DNA from: Bacteroidota bacterium
GTDB taxonomy: Bacteria > Bacteroidota > Ignavibacteria > UBA10030 > BY39
Assembly: GCA_030017895.1 (NCBI GenBank)
Contig: JASEGV010000006.1
Coordinates: 31,511 to 69,816 of the forward strand
DNA length: 38,306 bases
Direction of reading: 5' to 3'
Shown: positions 1-7,794 of the stretch, piece after piece
How the letters are laid out: each line of letters begins with the position of its first letter
How positions within the stretch are numbered: the stretch's first letter is position 1
Position numbers and translations under genes: made by a program
The notes under the pieces: model-generated
What the model was told of the DNA's origin: nothing
The model's database searches: none
What the model saw: only the letters and a program-made list of their open reading frames with translations

Positions 1-2416
1 CTATAACAGCATTCTTGTAAGTCCAAGTGTAAGTTGCTGGTTCGCCTTTGGCGGGTTGGAAACTTTCTTCAATTGTTACAAACTCCTCTGTATCTTTGTT
101 ATATGTTTGAATCCAGAAACCGTAGTTATGAATTTCACTAATTGTTTCCCATTCAAAAGTTACATCGTTTGAGTTTACAAAGTAGCCGACAAATGAGGCA
201 AGCCGGACGGGGAGTATGGGGTTCTCCCCAAAAAAATAATAATTTGATATAGCCAAGGTTGTACCTGCACCGCTATTGCCTAATACATATCGCATAAGTG
301 TTGTCTTTGGATTATCTGTAGTTCGCCAATCTAAATCCGGTGTAAATGGAAATAAATTCTGAGTACTCGTAAATTCAACTGTCATAATTTTTATTGAATC
401 ATCCGGAATCAATATCGGTCCACCATTTAAGTTTGAGTTTGCTTGCCATCGTAACTGACCTGGAGTTGTAGATGTAACTACCGAAGGATTGATAGGTCGA
501 AAAGCTGACGGGAGGTCTGACGACATAATTGTCATACTTCCTGTTCCGCTACCTAAAATATTTTTATTAAAATCGAAATGATATTCGCCAGACAGGTAAC
601 CGAACGCCAAACTACTAATGTTTTTTAAATAAACCGAAAATTGAAATTTTTTGGGATCAGTTTGAATAGTGTTCTGAATACTTAATGCTGCTGCTGGTAC
701 ATTTCCGGTTATAATCAATGAAACAATTTGAGAACCGCCCGACAATGTAGCTTTGTGCGAAACTCTAACGGTATAAAAACCGGCTGTTGGTGAAGCGATA
801 TGAACCTGCTCAACGTTATCGCGTATATTATCGCCAGTTGTAGCTGCAGCAGAAGGATTACCGGGGTTTAGAATCCAGGGATTATAAGTAGTTGCTCCGC
901 GAATTATTCGAAGATCAATATCGTTAACGAGCATAATATTAGGTGGATCGAGCGATGGCGTAGGTGGTGTACCAGCAGGGTCAGTCCAACAAATTGTAAC
1001 GCGCAAAGGTTGTGTTCCATCCGAATACACAGGTACATCGATTGTCTGTCCCTGATTAAGTGTCAATTCACGAATGTTCTTGTTCATACCTTCTGCTGAA
1101 TCCTGTCGCATTACTTGTGCTGCTTTGAGTGTGTTCATCAGACCCCAACCGAAGACATAATCAGGACCTGCATTAGAACCAGCTTCATCAGCAGTGTGGA
1201 TTACAAGTCCTTTTAGTGTCGATGAGCGCATCGGATTGCTTCCGGCGATTATTCTTCTGTAATGAAGTAGAAGACCAAGAGAACCCGATGCATTTGGAGA
1301 TGACATAGAAGTTCCACTATATGTAGCGTATGCACTTGTTGAGACGGAGGAGTAAAGCTCAACGCCATTAGCAACTATATCGGGTTTTATTCTACCGTCG
1401 TCGGTTGGTCCCCAACAACTGAAACTCGACATTACCACATCGCTTGGTTGCGAATATCCGTTCGTAATATCGTTAACGGCTCCGACTGTAAGAATATTTT
1501 TTGCAACACTCGAATGACTGATGCAATTGTAGCCATTGGGTCCGCCATCTAAATCACGCGTTACTGTTCGCAGTACCCAAGCGCTATTAATCCATACATA
1601 ATGCTCTACAGGTTGTGATGAAGGACCTTCTAACCTATCATTACCTGCTGATTTTACGATAAGGTAATAAGGTGCATTGCGTGTAAGGGTGTCCCAATCG
1701 CGTGCTTCTGTAGAGTAAAAACCAAAATTATAATCTGTAGTATTACTTATTGTTGTATCGCCGAACCACACCCACTTACTATTACCGAAATAATTGAACC
1801 TCCACCCAGTTATGTACCCATAAGAATGATTTGAAACTCTAAGCCCATTAGCTGCTGCACCAGCCATCTCACTTTGGTCGCTGTTCCAATCATAAGCATT
1901 TAATCTTCCCGCATACGACATCCCCTTTGCGTTCGCTTGAACTCCCGAAGCAATCATTGTCCCGCCAACGTGTGTTGCATGATCTGAAAAAGCAGAAGCA
2001 CCATCCTTTTGTATTGCTCTGTCTGTAAATTCCTGATGTGTGGTTCGTACAGCTCCACCATCCCATATACCGAGTGTATCTAATGAGGCGCCTGTTAGCG
2101 AAAACCCTTCCGTTCCACCGGGCCAAACACGATCAGTCGATATCGTTTTAGCCGCATTAATATTGTGCGTCTGATAATACTTTGGCAATCCGTTTTCGAA
2201 ACGCTGTAATTCAATTACTGAGCCGTCGGGATATTCCTGTCTTACCGGAATACCAAGCTTTGCAGCAACACTTTCGGCATAAGCACGTTGCTGCTGCCAT
2301 TGAATTGATTTTGATTTCGAGAATTCTCCAAGCCACTCTTTTTGTTCAGGAGTTTGAGAAAATATTACATTGATTAAAATAATTTGCAGTAGAATATATT
2401 TAATTAATGCTTTCAT
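1..2416 (-). CDS. Secreted S8-family subtilisin-like serine protease, T9SS cargo (C-terminus cut by window)
   Basis: 805 codons are readable from the ATG at 2416 to the left edge, with no stop. The N-terminus (MKALIKYILLQIILINVIFSQ) is a signal peptide. The subtilase triad is visible: Asp about residue 119 in IWDGG, His about 146 in HATHVGG (compare HGTHVAG) and Ser about 370 in SGTSMSSP. After the catalytic domain comes a beta-rich region, then the sequence LPVRLASFVGYFVNSNDVTF and a stretch almost identical to the segment before the sorting domain in the next two genes. The missing end therefore very probably carries a T9SS type-A sorting domain. The protein is expected to be exported through the T9SS and act at the surface or outside the cell on unknown protein substrates. 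A good ribosome site (AGGAGT) precedes the start. Confident as a subtilase; substrate unknown. Confidence 0.9.
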   Translation of the reverse strand, partial: MKALIKYILLQIILINVIFSQTPEQKEWLGEFSKSKSIQWQQQRAYAESVAAKLGIPVRQEYPDGSVIELQRFENGLPKYYQTHNINAAKTISTDRVWPGGTEGFSLTGASLDTLGIWDGGAVRTTHQEFTDRAIQKDGASAFSDHATHVGGTMIASGVQANAKGMSYAGRLNAYDWNSDQSEMAGAAANGLRVSNHSYGYITGWRFNYFGNSKWVWFGDTTISNTTDYNFGFYSTEARDWDTLTRNAPYYLIVKSAGNDRLEGPSSQPVEHYVWINSAWVLRTVTRDLDGGPNGYNCISHSSVAKNILTVGAVNDITNGYSQPSDVVMSSFSCWGPTDDGRIKPDIVANGVELYSSVSTSAYATYSGTSMSSPNASGSLGLLLHYRRIIAGSNPMRSSTLKGLVIHTADEAGSNAGPDYVFGWGLMNTLKAAQVMRQDSAEGMNKNIRELTLNQGQTIDVPVYSDGTQPLRVTICWTDPAGTPPTPSLDPPNIMLVNDIDLRIIRGATTYNPWILNPGNPSAAATTGDNIRDNVEQVHIASPTAGFYTVRVSHKATLSGGSQIVSLIITGNVPAAALSIQNTIQTDPKKFQFSVYLKNISSLAFGYLSGEYHFDFNKNILGSGTGSMTIMSSDLPSAFRPINPSVVTSTTPGQLRWQANSNLNGGPILIPDDSIKIMTVEFTSTQNLFPFTPDLDWRTTDNPKTTLMRYVLGNSGAGTTLAISNYYFFGENPILPVRLASFVGYFVNSNDVTFEWETISEIHNYGFWIQTYNKDTEEFVTIEESFQPAKGEPATYTWTYKNAVI

Positions 2417-2859
2417 ATTACTCCTATATTTTACATTCCAAATAAAAAAAGTCCCATCTTTAGATAAAGAATTAATTGCATACACTAATTTCACCAACGT
2501 AAGCTTCTTGCTCTCGATTCCCCGTTCGAATACCAAATTAATCCGAACGGGAGTATCGAGAGAACCGAAAAATATTTAAACCTCTCACCTTACATTCTTT
2601 CCCGACAAATGACGGGATCGAAGAACACTCGAAAACCGGCCGGGTATGCAGGTTCTCGAGTGTCCCGTTCTGACTTGCTCAGAACGGGATGTATCGAGAG
2701 AACATTTTAGTCAACCACATTGAGAGGTGAGGTTATTTCACCAACGTTAATTTCTTCCCGCTTCATTTCATTCAGCGGGATTCTCAAAGTTACTAACAAG
2801 TTAGCTTCACGCATTTTACCCCGCAACAGCGGGGTTCGCTAACTTGTGTAACTTTGGAA
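2417..2859. repeat. Intergenic palindrome cluster with two relic T9SS-tail sequences
   Basis: No gene is seen in this gap. It holds a series of inverted repeats: 2511-2562 (CTCTCGAT ... ATCGAGAG), 2626-2662 (CACTCGAaAACC ... GGTTCTCGAGTG), 2664-2688 (CCCGTTCT ... AGAACGGG), 2756-2780 (TCCCGC ... GCGGGA) and 2786-2855. On the minus strand, 2733-2759 reads GKKLTLVK-stop, and about 2487-2513 reads SKKLTLVK followed by Leu instead of a stop. These copy the last codons of the T9SS sorting domain of the gene at 2860. The word GTATCGAGAGAAC occurs at 2553 and 2691 here and again at 4627. The pattern suggests repeated insertion or duplication of palindromic elements around sorting-domain stop codons. 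Confidence 0.75.
2786..2855 (-). terminator. Long hairpin just after the stop of the 2860-4224 gene
   Basis: A nested inverted repeat: AAAGTTAC plus ACAAGTTAGC on the left pairs with GCTAACTTGT plus GTAACTTT on the right, and CCCCGC-AACA-GCGGGG sits inside. It begins 4 bases after the stop codon on the minus strand. It lacks a clear uridine tract, so it may protect the mRNA 3' end or be a mobile palindromic repeat rather than a classical intrinsic terminator. Confidence 0.5.
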
Positions 2860-4224
2860 TTACTTCACCAACGTTAGCTTCTTAACTTCTACATTATTTC
2901 CGCTTTGAAGTTTGTAGAAATATATTCCATTCGACAATTGTGCTGCATCAAATGTTACCTGATGATATCCGGCTGTTTGATTACCGTTTACCAATGTGGC
3001 TACTTCTTTTCCTATCATATTATAAACCTTCAATGTTGTATAATTATCTGCTGCCAATTGATATTTTATAACTGTTGATGGGTTAAACGGGTTCGGATAG
3101 TTCTGGTTTAATGCAAACACTGACGGTACTGCTTCGCCGCCAACACTGTTTGGGTTAAGCATAATAGGACCGAAACGAGTTGTAAGACCATTAAGATCCT
3201 GCTGAAGTAAATAGAATTCAGTATTATCTATAACAGCATTCTTGTAAGTCCAAGTGTAAGTTGCTGGTTCGCCTTTGGCGGGCTGGAAGCTTTCTTCAAT
3301 TGTTGTGTACACGTTTGTAATTGGGTTGCGTTTTTGTATCCAGAAACCGTAGTTATGAATTTCACTAATTGTTTCCCACTCAAAAGTTACATCGTTTGAG
3401 TTTACAAAGTAGCCGACAAATGATGCAAGTTGGATTGGTAATATATAGTTAAAACCAGAGTTATTGTTATAATTGATTGTAACCATATCCGCATCGGTAT
3501 GTGTTGGTGAAGTAACTGTTGTTGTAAACACATTGTATTGATTGTTATGTGTGCCAACAACACCTGATGCGGGTATTACGGCTGAGTATGAAGTTCCACT
3601 ACCTGACGCTTCAACAAAACTAGAACTCGCCCAACCATCAATTGTATAACGTACAAATATTCTCTCTTCTGTTGATTTAGCAGCACTGATCGTTATACTT
3701 ACTGTAACGGGATTATTCGGTAATAAATAATTATCTGTAACTTCTGTAATTGTAACAGGTTCTCCTGATGTCTCCATAAATATTGCTTGAGTATTAGCGT
3801 AATCATTATCTTGCCAGTTAACAGTATACCATTTCCCATCAGTAACAGTAATACTATTATCCGAGCCTTCTATAATATAGGTTTGTAATGTGTTCATACT
3901 TACAGTAACACTTCCCCATTTATTATTCCAAGGGCTACCAGAGGGTCCGCTTGTAAAAAGCCAACTATATGTACCTCCAATAACATCACCACCAGAGGTC
4001 GCAACTTTAATTTTGGTGTGATATCGTGGTGTTCCTGTCGTTATTAAAGTTACTTTGCCGCCTGCTACTTGAGTTGCACTCGCTAAAGCGAGGGCATTTG
4101 TTGGTGGATTAGTCCACCCATTCCACCCACCGGGCATATTCAAACCTTCGGGATTCCAAATCCCAGCCATAAGCGGGATCGAGATTGCTAACATAATTGT
4201 AATTAATAAAATTAATTTTTTCAT
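2860..4224 (-). CDS. Secreted T9SS cargo protein with GWNGW N-terminal region
   Basis: 454 residues. A signal peptide (MKKLILLITIMLAISIPLMAG) is followed by a beta-rich N-terminal region with the motif MPGGWNGWTNPP and many Thr/Ser/Asn residues. A segment around residues 175-260 (VTVSITISAAKSTEERIFVR and following) resembles the Ig-like/starch-binding-like modules common in these secreted proteins. From about residue 265 (LPIQLASFVGYFVN) to the end it carries the shared cassette, and the last ~80 residues are a T9SS type-A sorting domain (NYPNPFNPSTVIKY ... GIYFYKLQSGNNVEVKKL). It is expected to be exported by T9SS and attached to or released from the surface. The N-terminal function is not recognised; a carbohydrate-binding role is only a guess. 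A promoter candidate lies at 4372-4400, leaving a leader of about 140 bases. Confidence 0.85.
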   Translation of the reverse strand: MKKLILLITIMLAISIPLMAGIWNPEGLNMPGGWNGWTNPPTNALALASATQVAGGKVTLITTGTPRYHTKIKVATSGGDVIGGTYSWLFTSGPSGSPWNNKWGSVTVSMNTLQTYIIEGSDNSITVTDGKWYTVNWQDNDYANTQAIFMETSGEPVTITEVTDNYLLPNNPVTVSITISAAKSTEERIFVRYTIDGWASSSFVEASGSGTSYSAVIPASGVVGTHNNQYNVFTTTVTSPTHTDADMVTINYNNNSGFNYILPIQLASFVGYFVNSNDVTFEWETISEIHNYGFWIQKRNPITNVYTTIEESFQPAKGEPATYTWTYKNAVIDNTEFYLLQQDLNGLTTRFGPIMLNPNSVGGEAVPSVFALNQNYPNPFNPSTVIKYQLAADNYTTLKVYNMIGKEVATLVNGNQTAGYHQVTFDAAQLSNGIYFYKLQSGNNVEVKKLTLVK

Positions 4225-4371
4225 AACACACTCCTATAATTGTTAATTGTTAATTTGGAACGTTTCAAAACGGTTTACGTTTTTCACGTCATTGTTAATT
4301 ATTAATTGTCAATAGTCAATTTACTATTTAGAGCGTTTGATGTTATAAACCATTGACCACTTGTGTGTGTT

Positions 4372-4400
4372 AATATAATGTCTTCTTCAATAAGATGCAA
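4372..4400 (-). promoter_or_regulatory. Promoter candidate TTGCAT-N17-TATATT for the 2860-4224 gene
   Basis: On the minus strand, TTGCAT (4395-4400) and TATATT (4372-4377) are separated by exactly 17 bases. The same arrangement recurs at 6748-6776 and 9003-9031 upstream of two other minus-strand genes, and in the tRNA and ybaB promoters. The predicted start of transcription is near 4365, about 140 bases before the ATG. Confidence 0.6.
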
Positions 4401-4663
4401 GTGGTAATGAAAATTGGCGTAATTTTGCTAAAAATCCAGAAAATAAGTTTTTTTTTGTTTGTCCGATTGCAATCCGTCTTTGACGGACGACTTACTGCTG
4501 GAATGATCCTGATGTTTTAGTAAGTCGACGAAACTCGTCGACCTACACCAAACTCATCCCCTATCTCAGTTCGAACAAGAACCATCGCTTAAACATTGAT
4601 AAGGGGTTGAGTGACTTTAAAATTACGTATCGAGAGAACCGAAAAAAAGCTAAACCTCTCACC

Positions 4664-4690
4664 ATCCCCTCTCCTTTTAGGAAAGGGGAT
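4664..4690 (-). terminator. Hairpin downstream of the 4709-6028 gene
   Basis: ATCCCCT(CT)CC and GGA(A)AGGGGAT form a stem around a TTTTA loop, 18 bases past the stop codon. A T-rich run follows only about 15 bases later, so it is a candidate terminator or mRNA-end hairpin, not a clear one. Hairpins of this CCCTCTCC/GGAGAGGG type are also common dispersed repeats. Confidence 0.4.
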
Positions 4691-4708
4691 TGAGGATTGA
4701 GGTTGATA

Positions 4709-6028
4709 CTATTTCACCAACGTTAGCTTTTTAACTTCTACATTATTTCCGCTTTGAAGTTTGTAGAAATATATTCCATTCGATAACTGCGAGCCGTCAA
4801 ATGTTACCTGATGGTACCCCGCTGTTTGATAGCCGTTAACTAATGTGGCTACTTCTTTACCAATTATATTATAAACCTTCAACGTTGTGTAATTGTCGGT
4901 TGCTAATTGATAATTGATAACTGTTGATGGGTTAAACGGGTTCGGATAGTTTTGGTTTAATGCAAACACTGACGGTACTGCTTCAACCGGGACGTTTGTT
5001 GGATTAAGCATAATTGGACCGAAGCGGCTTTCAAGTCCATCATTATCTTGTTGTAATAAATAGAACTCTGTGTTTTCAATAACTGCATTATTGTATGTCC
5101 ATTTGTATGTTGATGGTACTTGAGCTGCTTGCTGGAAACTTTCTTCAATTGTTGTATACACGTTTGTAATTGGGTTGCGTTTTTGTATCCAGAAACCGAG
5201 GTTATTAACTTCGCTGATAGTTTCCCACTCAAAAGTTACATCGTTTGAGTTTACAAAGTAGCCGACAAATGATGCGAGTTGGATTGGGAGTGGTGCATCT
5301 GCCCAACTTGTTGCAACACGTATTCCATCCAAAGACAAACGTGGAGCATTGGCTGCGGCGCCTTGTCGGAGGTTCACCGCCGCAACACCCGAGAAATCTG
5401 TATCTGCTGAGTTAGATGCTGTTAGCGTCGGGCTGGGCTCATTCCCCGCCAAGGTCGGGTTGACAAACAGGAATGTTGTGTCATTGAGCGTCCCGCCAAC
5501 AAATTTATATTTTATAACCACGAGATATGTTGTATTCATCGCATAGCTGAATCCGGTGTAGACTGACGATGCAGTACTGCCAAACTGCAAACCAAATGCT
5601 ACGTTGTCGGAAGCGTCCCTTTTCACGAACAGTCTTGCTCGGAAATTAGTGCTACCAGCCGATTCGGTAAAGTGGAAGAAATAATCTCCCGTAGTGGTTG
5701 TCTTAGTAAAATTCACAAGACATGATGCATACACACTTCCAGACGTTTGAGATGTGAATGTTTTATATAGGTCCTGGCCAGTTGTATCAACTTTTGCTGC
5801 ATTGCCCAAAGCCGAAATGTAACCTGAATATGTTAAACCCGGTGACACTACTTTAATGGTATTAACATAGGATGCTGTTGGTTGTACAACCCAACCATGG
5901 AGTACATTTAAAGAATCTCCTGCTGGGTAATCAAAATTTTCGTCTAATAGTAACTGTCCCCACGCCGTCGTGCTTAGAGCCAAGCCAACAACAAGGACAA
6001 GTGTGAATAAATTAAATAAGTGTTTCAT
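4709..6028 (-). CDS. Secreted T9SS cargo protein with lectin-like (LamG/jelly-roll) N-terminal domain
   Basis: The start is placed at the ATG at 6028, because AAAGGAGT lies 7 bases upstream and the protein then begins with a signal peptide (MKHLFNLFTLVLVVGLALSTTAWGQ). An in-frame upstream start at 6082 would add 18 basic residues and has no ribosome site. The product has 439 residues. The N-terminal ~230 residues (LLLDENFDYPAGDSL ... PRLSLDGIRVATSWADA) form a beta-rich domain with the look of the concanavalin/LamG-like folds in these secreted proteins. From LPIQLASFVGYFVN onward it repeats the C-terminal cassette of the neighbouring gene, ending in a complete T9SS sorting domain and KKLTLVK. 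Substrate or ligand unknown. Confidence 0.85.
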   Translation of the reverse strand: MKHLFNLFTLVLVVGLALSTTAWGQLLLDENFDYPAGDSLNVLHGWVVQPTASYVNTIKVVSPGLTYSGYISALGNAAKVDTTGQDLYKTFTSQTSGSVYASCLVNFTKTTTTGDYFFHFTESAGSTNFRARLFVKRDASDNVAFGLQFGSTASSVYTGFSYAMNTTYLVVIKYKFVGGTLNDTTFLFVNPTLAGNEPSPTLTASNSADTDFSGVAAVNLRQGAAANAPRLSLDGIRVATSWADAPLPIQLASFVGYFVNSNDVTFEWETISEVNNLGFWIQKRNPITNVYTTIEESFQQAAQVPSTYKWTYNNAVIENTEFYLLQQDNDGLESRFGPIMLNPTNVPVEAVPSVFALNQNYPNPFNPSTVINYQLATDNYTTLKVYNIIGKEVATLVNGYQTAGYHQVTFDGSQLSNGIYFYKLQSGNNVEVKKLTLVK

Positions 6029-6061
6029 TTTTGTAACTCCTTTTGTTTTGTTAGTGAATAG

Positions 6062-6099
6062 TTTTTTGCGCCAAAGGCGCATCCGCCTCTGGCGGAAGT
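6062..6099. repeat. 38-bp dispersed repeat, copy 1
   Basis: Identical over 38 bases to 8560-8597. It contains two small palindromes, GCGCC-AAA-GGCGC and CCGCC-TCT-GGCGG, after a run of six T. Both copies are intergenic and followed by similar AT-rich sequence. Confidence 0.85.
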
Positions 6100-6138
6100 A
6101 TTTAGTATGTAGTATATAGAAATAGTGAATAGTGAATT

Positions 6139-6172
6139 AGATTTTACCTGCCCGCCGGTCAGGCGGGGATTT
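6139..6172. repeat. 34-bp dispersed palindromic repeat, copy 1
   Basis: Identical over 34 bases to 7465-7498. The core is CCCGCC-N5-GGCGGG between AGATTTTACCTG and GGATTT. A diverged relative with the same AGATTTTAC lead-in and an inverted GCCCGAAC ... GTTCGGTCGGGC core lies at 6665-6717. Confidence 0.85.
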
Positions 6173-6194
6173 TAGATTTATGATTCTCAAAGAC

Positions 6195-6416
6195 TCATCC
6201 TTTACCAATTGAAACAGTGCCAGCCGGTAATGCTTCGGCTTCAAGACGAGCGAGGTCAACAATTTTGCTCGCATGGTCAATATCAATCCCCACAAGATGC
6301 CCCTCGGTGTCAAAATCAAGAATTACTCCGGGTGCGACCTCGTGAGATTCGGCGCTCTCGCGCGCAGCTAAATCAATGTACAGCGAATCGGTTTCAGGAT
6401 AATAGTGAAACTTCAT
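6195..6416 (-). CDS. DUF2283 domain protein
   Basis: 73 residues. The whole protein matches the DUF2283 pattern: MKFHYYPETDSLYIDLA, then GVILDFDTEGHLVGIDIDHAS and a C-terminal LARLEAEALP. These are small soluble proteins of unknown role. Its ATG overlaps the stop of the upstream 79-residue gene by 4 bases, so the two are translated as a pair. The pairing of two short overlapping genes looks like a toxin-antitoxin arrangement, but no toxin activity is established for this family. Confidence 0.85.
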   Translation of the reverse strand: MKFHYYPETDSLYIDLAARESAESHEVAPGVILDFDTEGHLVGIDIDHASKIVDLARLEAEALPAGTVSIGKG

Positions 6417-6652
6417 GGTAATTTCTCTTGAAAATTTCGATCGGGAAAAGCATTGTGTACGGTTACTCCATCTTCCAACGTTACTACGCGTAAAAAGCGA
6501 TTCAATTCACTGATGAATGTCCAATATCGAACTCGACCATCGGGCTGGATGATTTTACGTACTGGGTTCAACAACGCTTGCTCACACCACTCACGTCGAA
6601 TGTAGGGTCGTTTTCGCATAACCTGTTCCTCGAAATATCGTGTGGTTTTCAA
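6413..6652 (-). CDS. Small conserved protein, partner of DUF2283 gene
   Basis: 79 residues, starting with TTG at 6652 (no in-frame ATG lies upstream; the next ATG is codon 12). The sequence is basic, with KRPYIRREWCEQALLNP, then QPDGRVRYWTFISELNRFLRVV and a conserved-looking end LEDGVTVHNAFPDRNF. Proteins of this shape are often found directly before DUF2283 genes. A fold similar to RelE/BrnT-type small toxins is possible by size and beta-strand pattern but cannot be shown here. It is served by the promoter at 6748-6776. Confidence 0.75.
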   Translation of the reverse strand: MKTTRYFEEQVMRKRPYIRREWCEQALLNPVRKIIQPDGRVRYWTFISELNRFLRVVTLEDGVTVHNAFPDRNFQEKLP

Positions 6653-6747
6653 TTGTCATGATTTAGATTTTACACGCCCGAACAACCGACATTCAGCTAT
6701 ACAACGTTCGGTCGGGCAGGCGTTTCAGTTGTTTATTAATATGTATT

Positions 6748-6776
6748 AATATAACACCGTGTTTTTTAAGATACAA
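6748..6776 (-). promoter_or_regulatory. Promoter candidate TTGTAT-N17-TATATT for the DUF2283 pair
   Basis: On the minus strand, TTGTAT (6771-6776) and TATATT (6748-6753) have a 17-base spacer. The spacer shares AAACACGG(T/C)GT with the promoter at 9003-9031, so the two look like copies. The transcript would begin about 90 bases before the TTG start of the 79-residue gene. Confidence 0.6.
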
Positions 6777-6842
6777 GCAGCTTTTTTTAGGAGCTAAGAG
6801 TCCCGTGAACGGGATAAACTTTGAGTTTTGAGTTTTTAATTG

Positions 6843-7442
6843 TCATCTGTTCAATCTCTCGTTCGGTTCGAACTCAATTTTATCGTAAATATCTTTTAGA
6901 TTTATCTTTTCTTTTATTGAATAAATTTCAAATGAGTCTTCAAGTTTATCGTAAATCCTCAATATCCATTCATTATCCTTTTTTTCATCCTTAATGAACT
7001 GCTCAAGAATAATTTTATTTTGAGATATGAGAATATATTCCTTCAGCGTTGGAATCGACATATAGAATTTAAACTTTTGGCTGCGGTCGTATTTCTCGGT
7101 TGAGTCGGATAGAACTTCAGTAACTGTAACCGGGTTTTTTAACGTATCTACTTTAGAGTCGACGAATTCCGTCTTACCACAAACAATTGAGATATCGGGA
7201 TATGTGTAAAGGCCCGATTTTTCAATCCAGATACGCATATTCGACGAGTATACTTTACACGGTTTTTCTTCTACTAATTGATGGATTGCCGCAAAGGTAT
7301 TACCGCAAATCAACTCATGCTTTTCGCTTGCGCCGGCTAAGGCAAACATTTCGCCATTATAATACTCGCTTTTAATATCTGCTTTGCGCTCAATGGCAAG
7401 ATATTCGTCGGGAGTTAAGTTTGTTTTTTGCTTGGGCTGCAT
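6843..7442 (-). CDS. Uma2 family (DUF820) putative endonuclease
   Basis: 199 residues, full length for the family. The N-terminus has the typical TPDEYLAIERKADIKSEYYNGE motif. The PD-(D/E)XK-type core is visible: Asp83 in TYPDISIVCG and Glu109 in PVTVTEVLSDST, with lysines in RSQKFKFYMSI. The family is usually described as a restriction-like nuclease fold of unknown role, often present in many copies and spread by transfer. It stands alone between repeat-rich gaps: 189 bases separate it from the DUF2283 pair. Confidence 0.9.
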   Translation of the reverse strand: MQPKQKTNLTPDEYLAIERKADIKSEYYNGEMFALAGASEKHELICGNTFAAIHQLVEEKPCKVYSSNMRIWIEKSGLYTYPDISIVCGKTEFVDSKVDTLKNPVTVTEVLSDSTEKYDRSQKFKFYMSIPTLKEYILISQNKIILEQFIKDEKKDNEWILRIYDKLEDSFEIYSIKEKINLKDIYDKIEFEPNERLNR

Positions 7443-7464
7443 TATGTATGTTGATAGTCGTAAA

Positions 7465-7498
7465 AGATTTTACCTGCCCGCCGGTCAGGCGGGGATTT
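7465..7498. repeat. 34-bp dispersed palindromic repeat, copy 2
   Basis: Identical to 6139-6172 over 34 bases, including the CCCGCC-N5-GGCGGG stem. It lies just upstream of the Uma2 gene start. Confidence 0.85.
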
Positions 7499-7508
7499 CA
7501 GATTTCAT

Positions 7509-7551
7509 GGTTCGACAAGCTCACCACAAGTGGTTCGACAAGTGGTTCAGG
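7509..7551. repeat. GGTTCGACAAG / CTCACCACAAG short-repeat cluster
   Basis: GGTTCGACAAG occurs twice, with CTCACCACAAG between the copies. The same words in a different order occur at 8518-8552. Such words are known as dispersed intergenic repeats in many environmental genomes; no coding role is seen. Confidence 0.7.
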
Positions 7552-7700
7552 AGAAATTTAATTATTCTGATAACAGAGATAATCCGTATTTTTTGGTTTC
7601 TGTAAGTAATTAAACCAATAAGCAAATAACGATTTTCATCAAACTATCAAACCACAACTCTTTTGCTTTTTCAAAACTAATTCCGTGTTTTTTCTTATTA

Positions 7701-7781
7701 ACTGAAGTTACGTAAAAGAGTCATTTTTAGATGTTTCGCTTCGCTCAACATGACAAAAAGTCAATTCTGCGTAACTTCAGT
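7701..7781. mobile_element. MITE-like element with 12-bp terminal inverted repeats
   Basis: An 81-bp element bounded by perfect 12-bp inverted repeats, ACTGAAGTTACG at 7701-7712 and CGTAACTTCAGT at 7770-7781. The interior carries ATGTT-N11-AACAT with the GCTTCGCTCAACATGACA type of word seen in dispersed repeats. It encodes nothing and sits 13 bases from the stop of the HI0074-like gene. No clear target-site duplication is visible, so mobilisation is inferred from the terminal repeats only. Confidence 0.5.
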
Positions 7782-7794
7782 AATGTATTAAATT

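Larger units (their letters stand above)
4225..4708. other. Intergenic region with promoter, palindromes and shared repeat words
   Basis: No gene is seen. The right-to-left order on the minus strand is: hairpin 4664-4690 (ATCCCCT ... AGGGGAT) just downstream of the 4709 gene; the repeat word GTATCGAGAGAACCGAAAAA at 4627-4646, shared with 2553-2572; a palindrome GTCGAC-N7-GTCGAC near 4525; an inverted pair GACTTACT ... AGTAAGTC near 4489-4525; the 18-base word at 4479-4496 that recurs at the end of gyrA (9119-9136); and the promoter at 4372-4400 for the next gene. Confidence 0.6.
7443..7794. repeat. Intergenic block of mixed dispersed repeats
   Basis: No gene is seen. The block contains the second copy of the 34-bp palindromic repeat (7465-7498), a GGTTCGACAAG/CTCACCACAAG repeat at 7509-7551 whose motifs recur at 8518-8552, and the MITE-like element at 7701-7781. 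The remainder is AT-rich. Confidence 0.75.

Noticed and set aside
2733-2759. Short KKLTLVK-stop sequence as the end of a further T9SS gene
   Set aside because: No open frame extends upstream; only about nine codons match, so it is a relic or duplicated tail.
2511-2862. CRISPR array
   Set aside because: The repeats are palindromes of different sequence with irregular spacing and no unique spacers of constant length; no cas gene is present.
4957-5232. Second minus-strand frame inside the lectin-like T9SS gene
   Set aside because: It lies wholly within the conserved sorting-domain cassette in another frame and makes no recognisable protein.
6137-6319. 60-codon minus-strand frame overlapping the DUF2283 gene
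   Set aside because: The DUF2283 frame is a clear family match and this one runs into the 34-bp repeat; it is not a gene.
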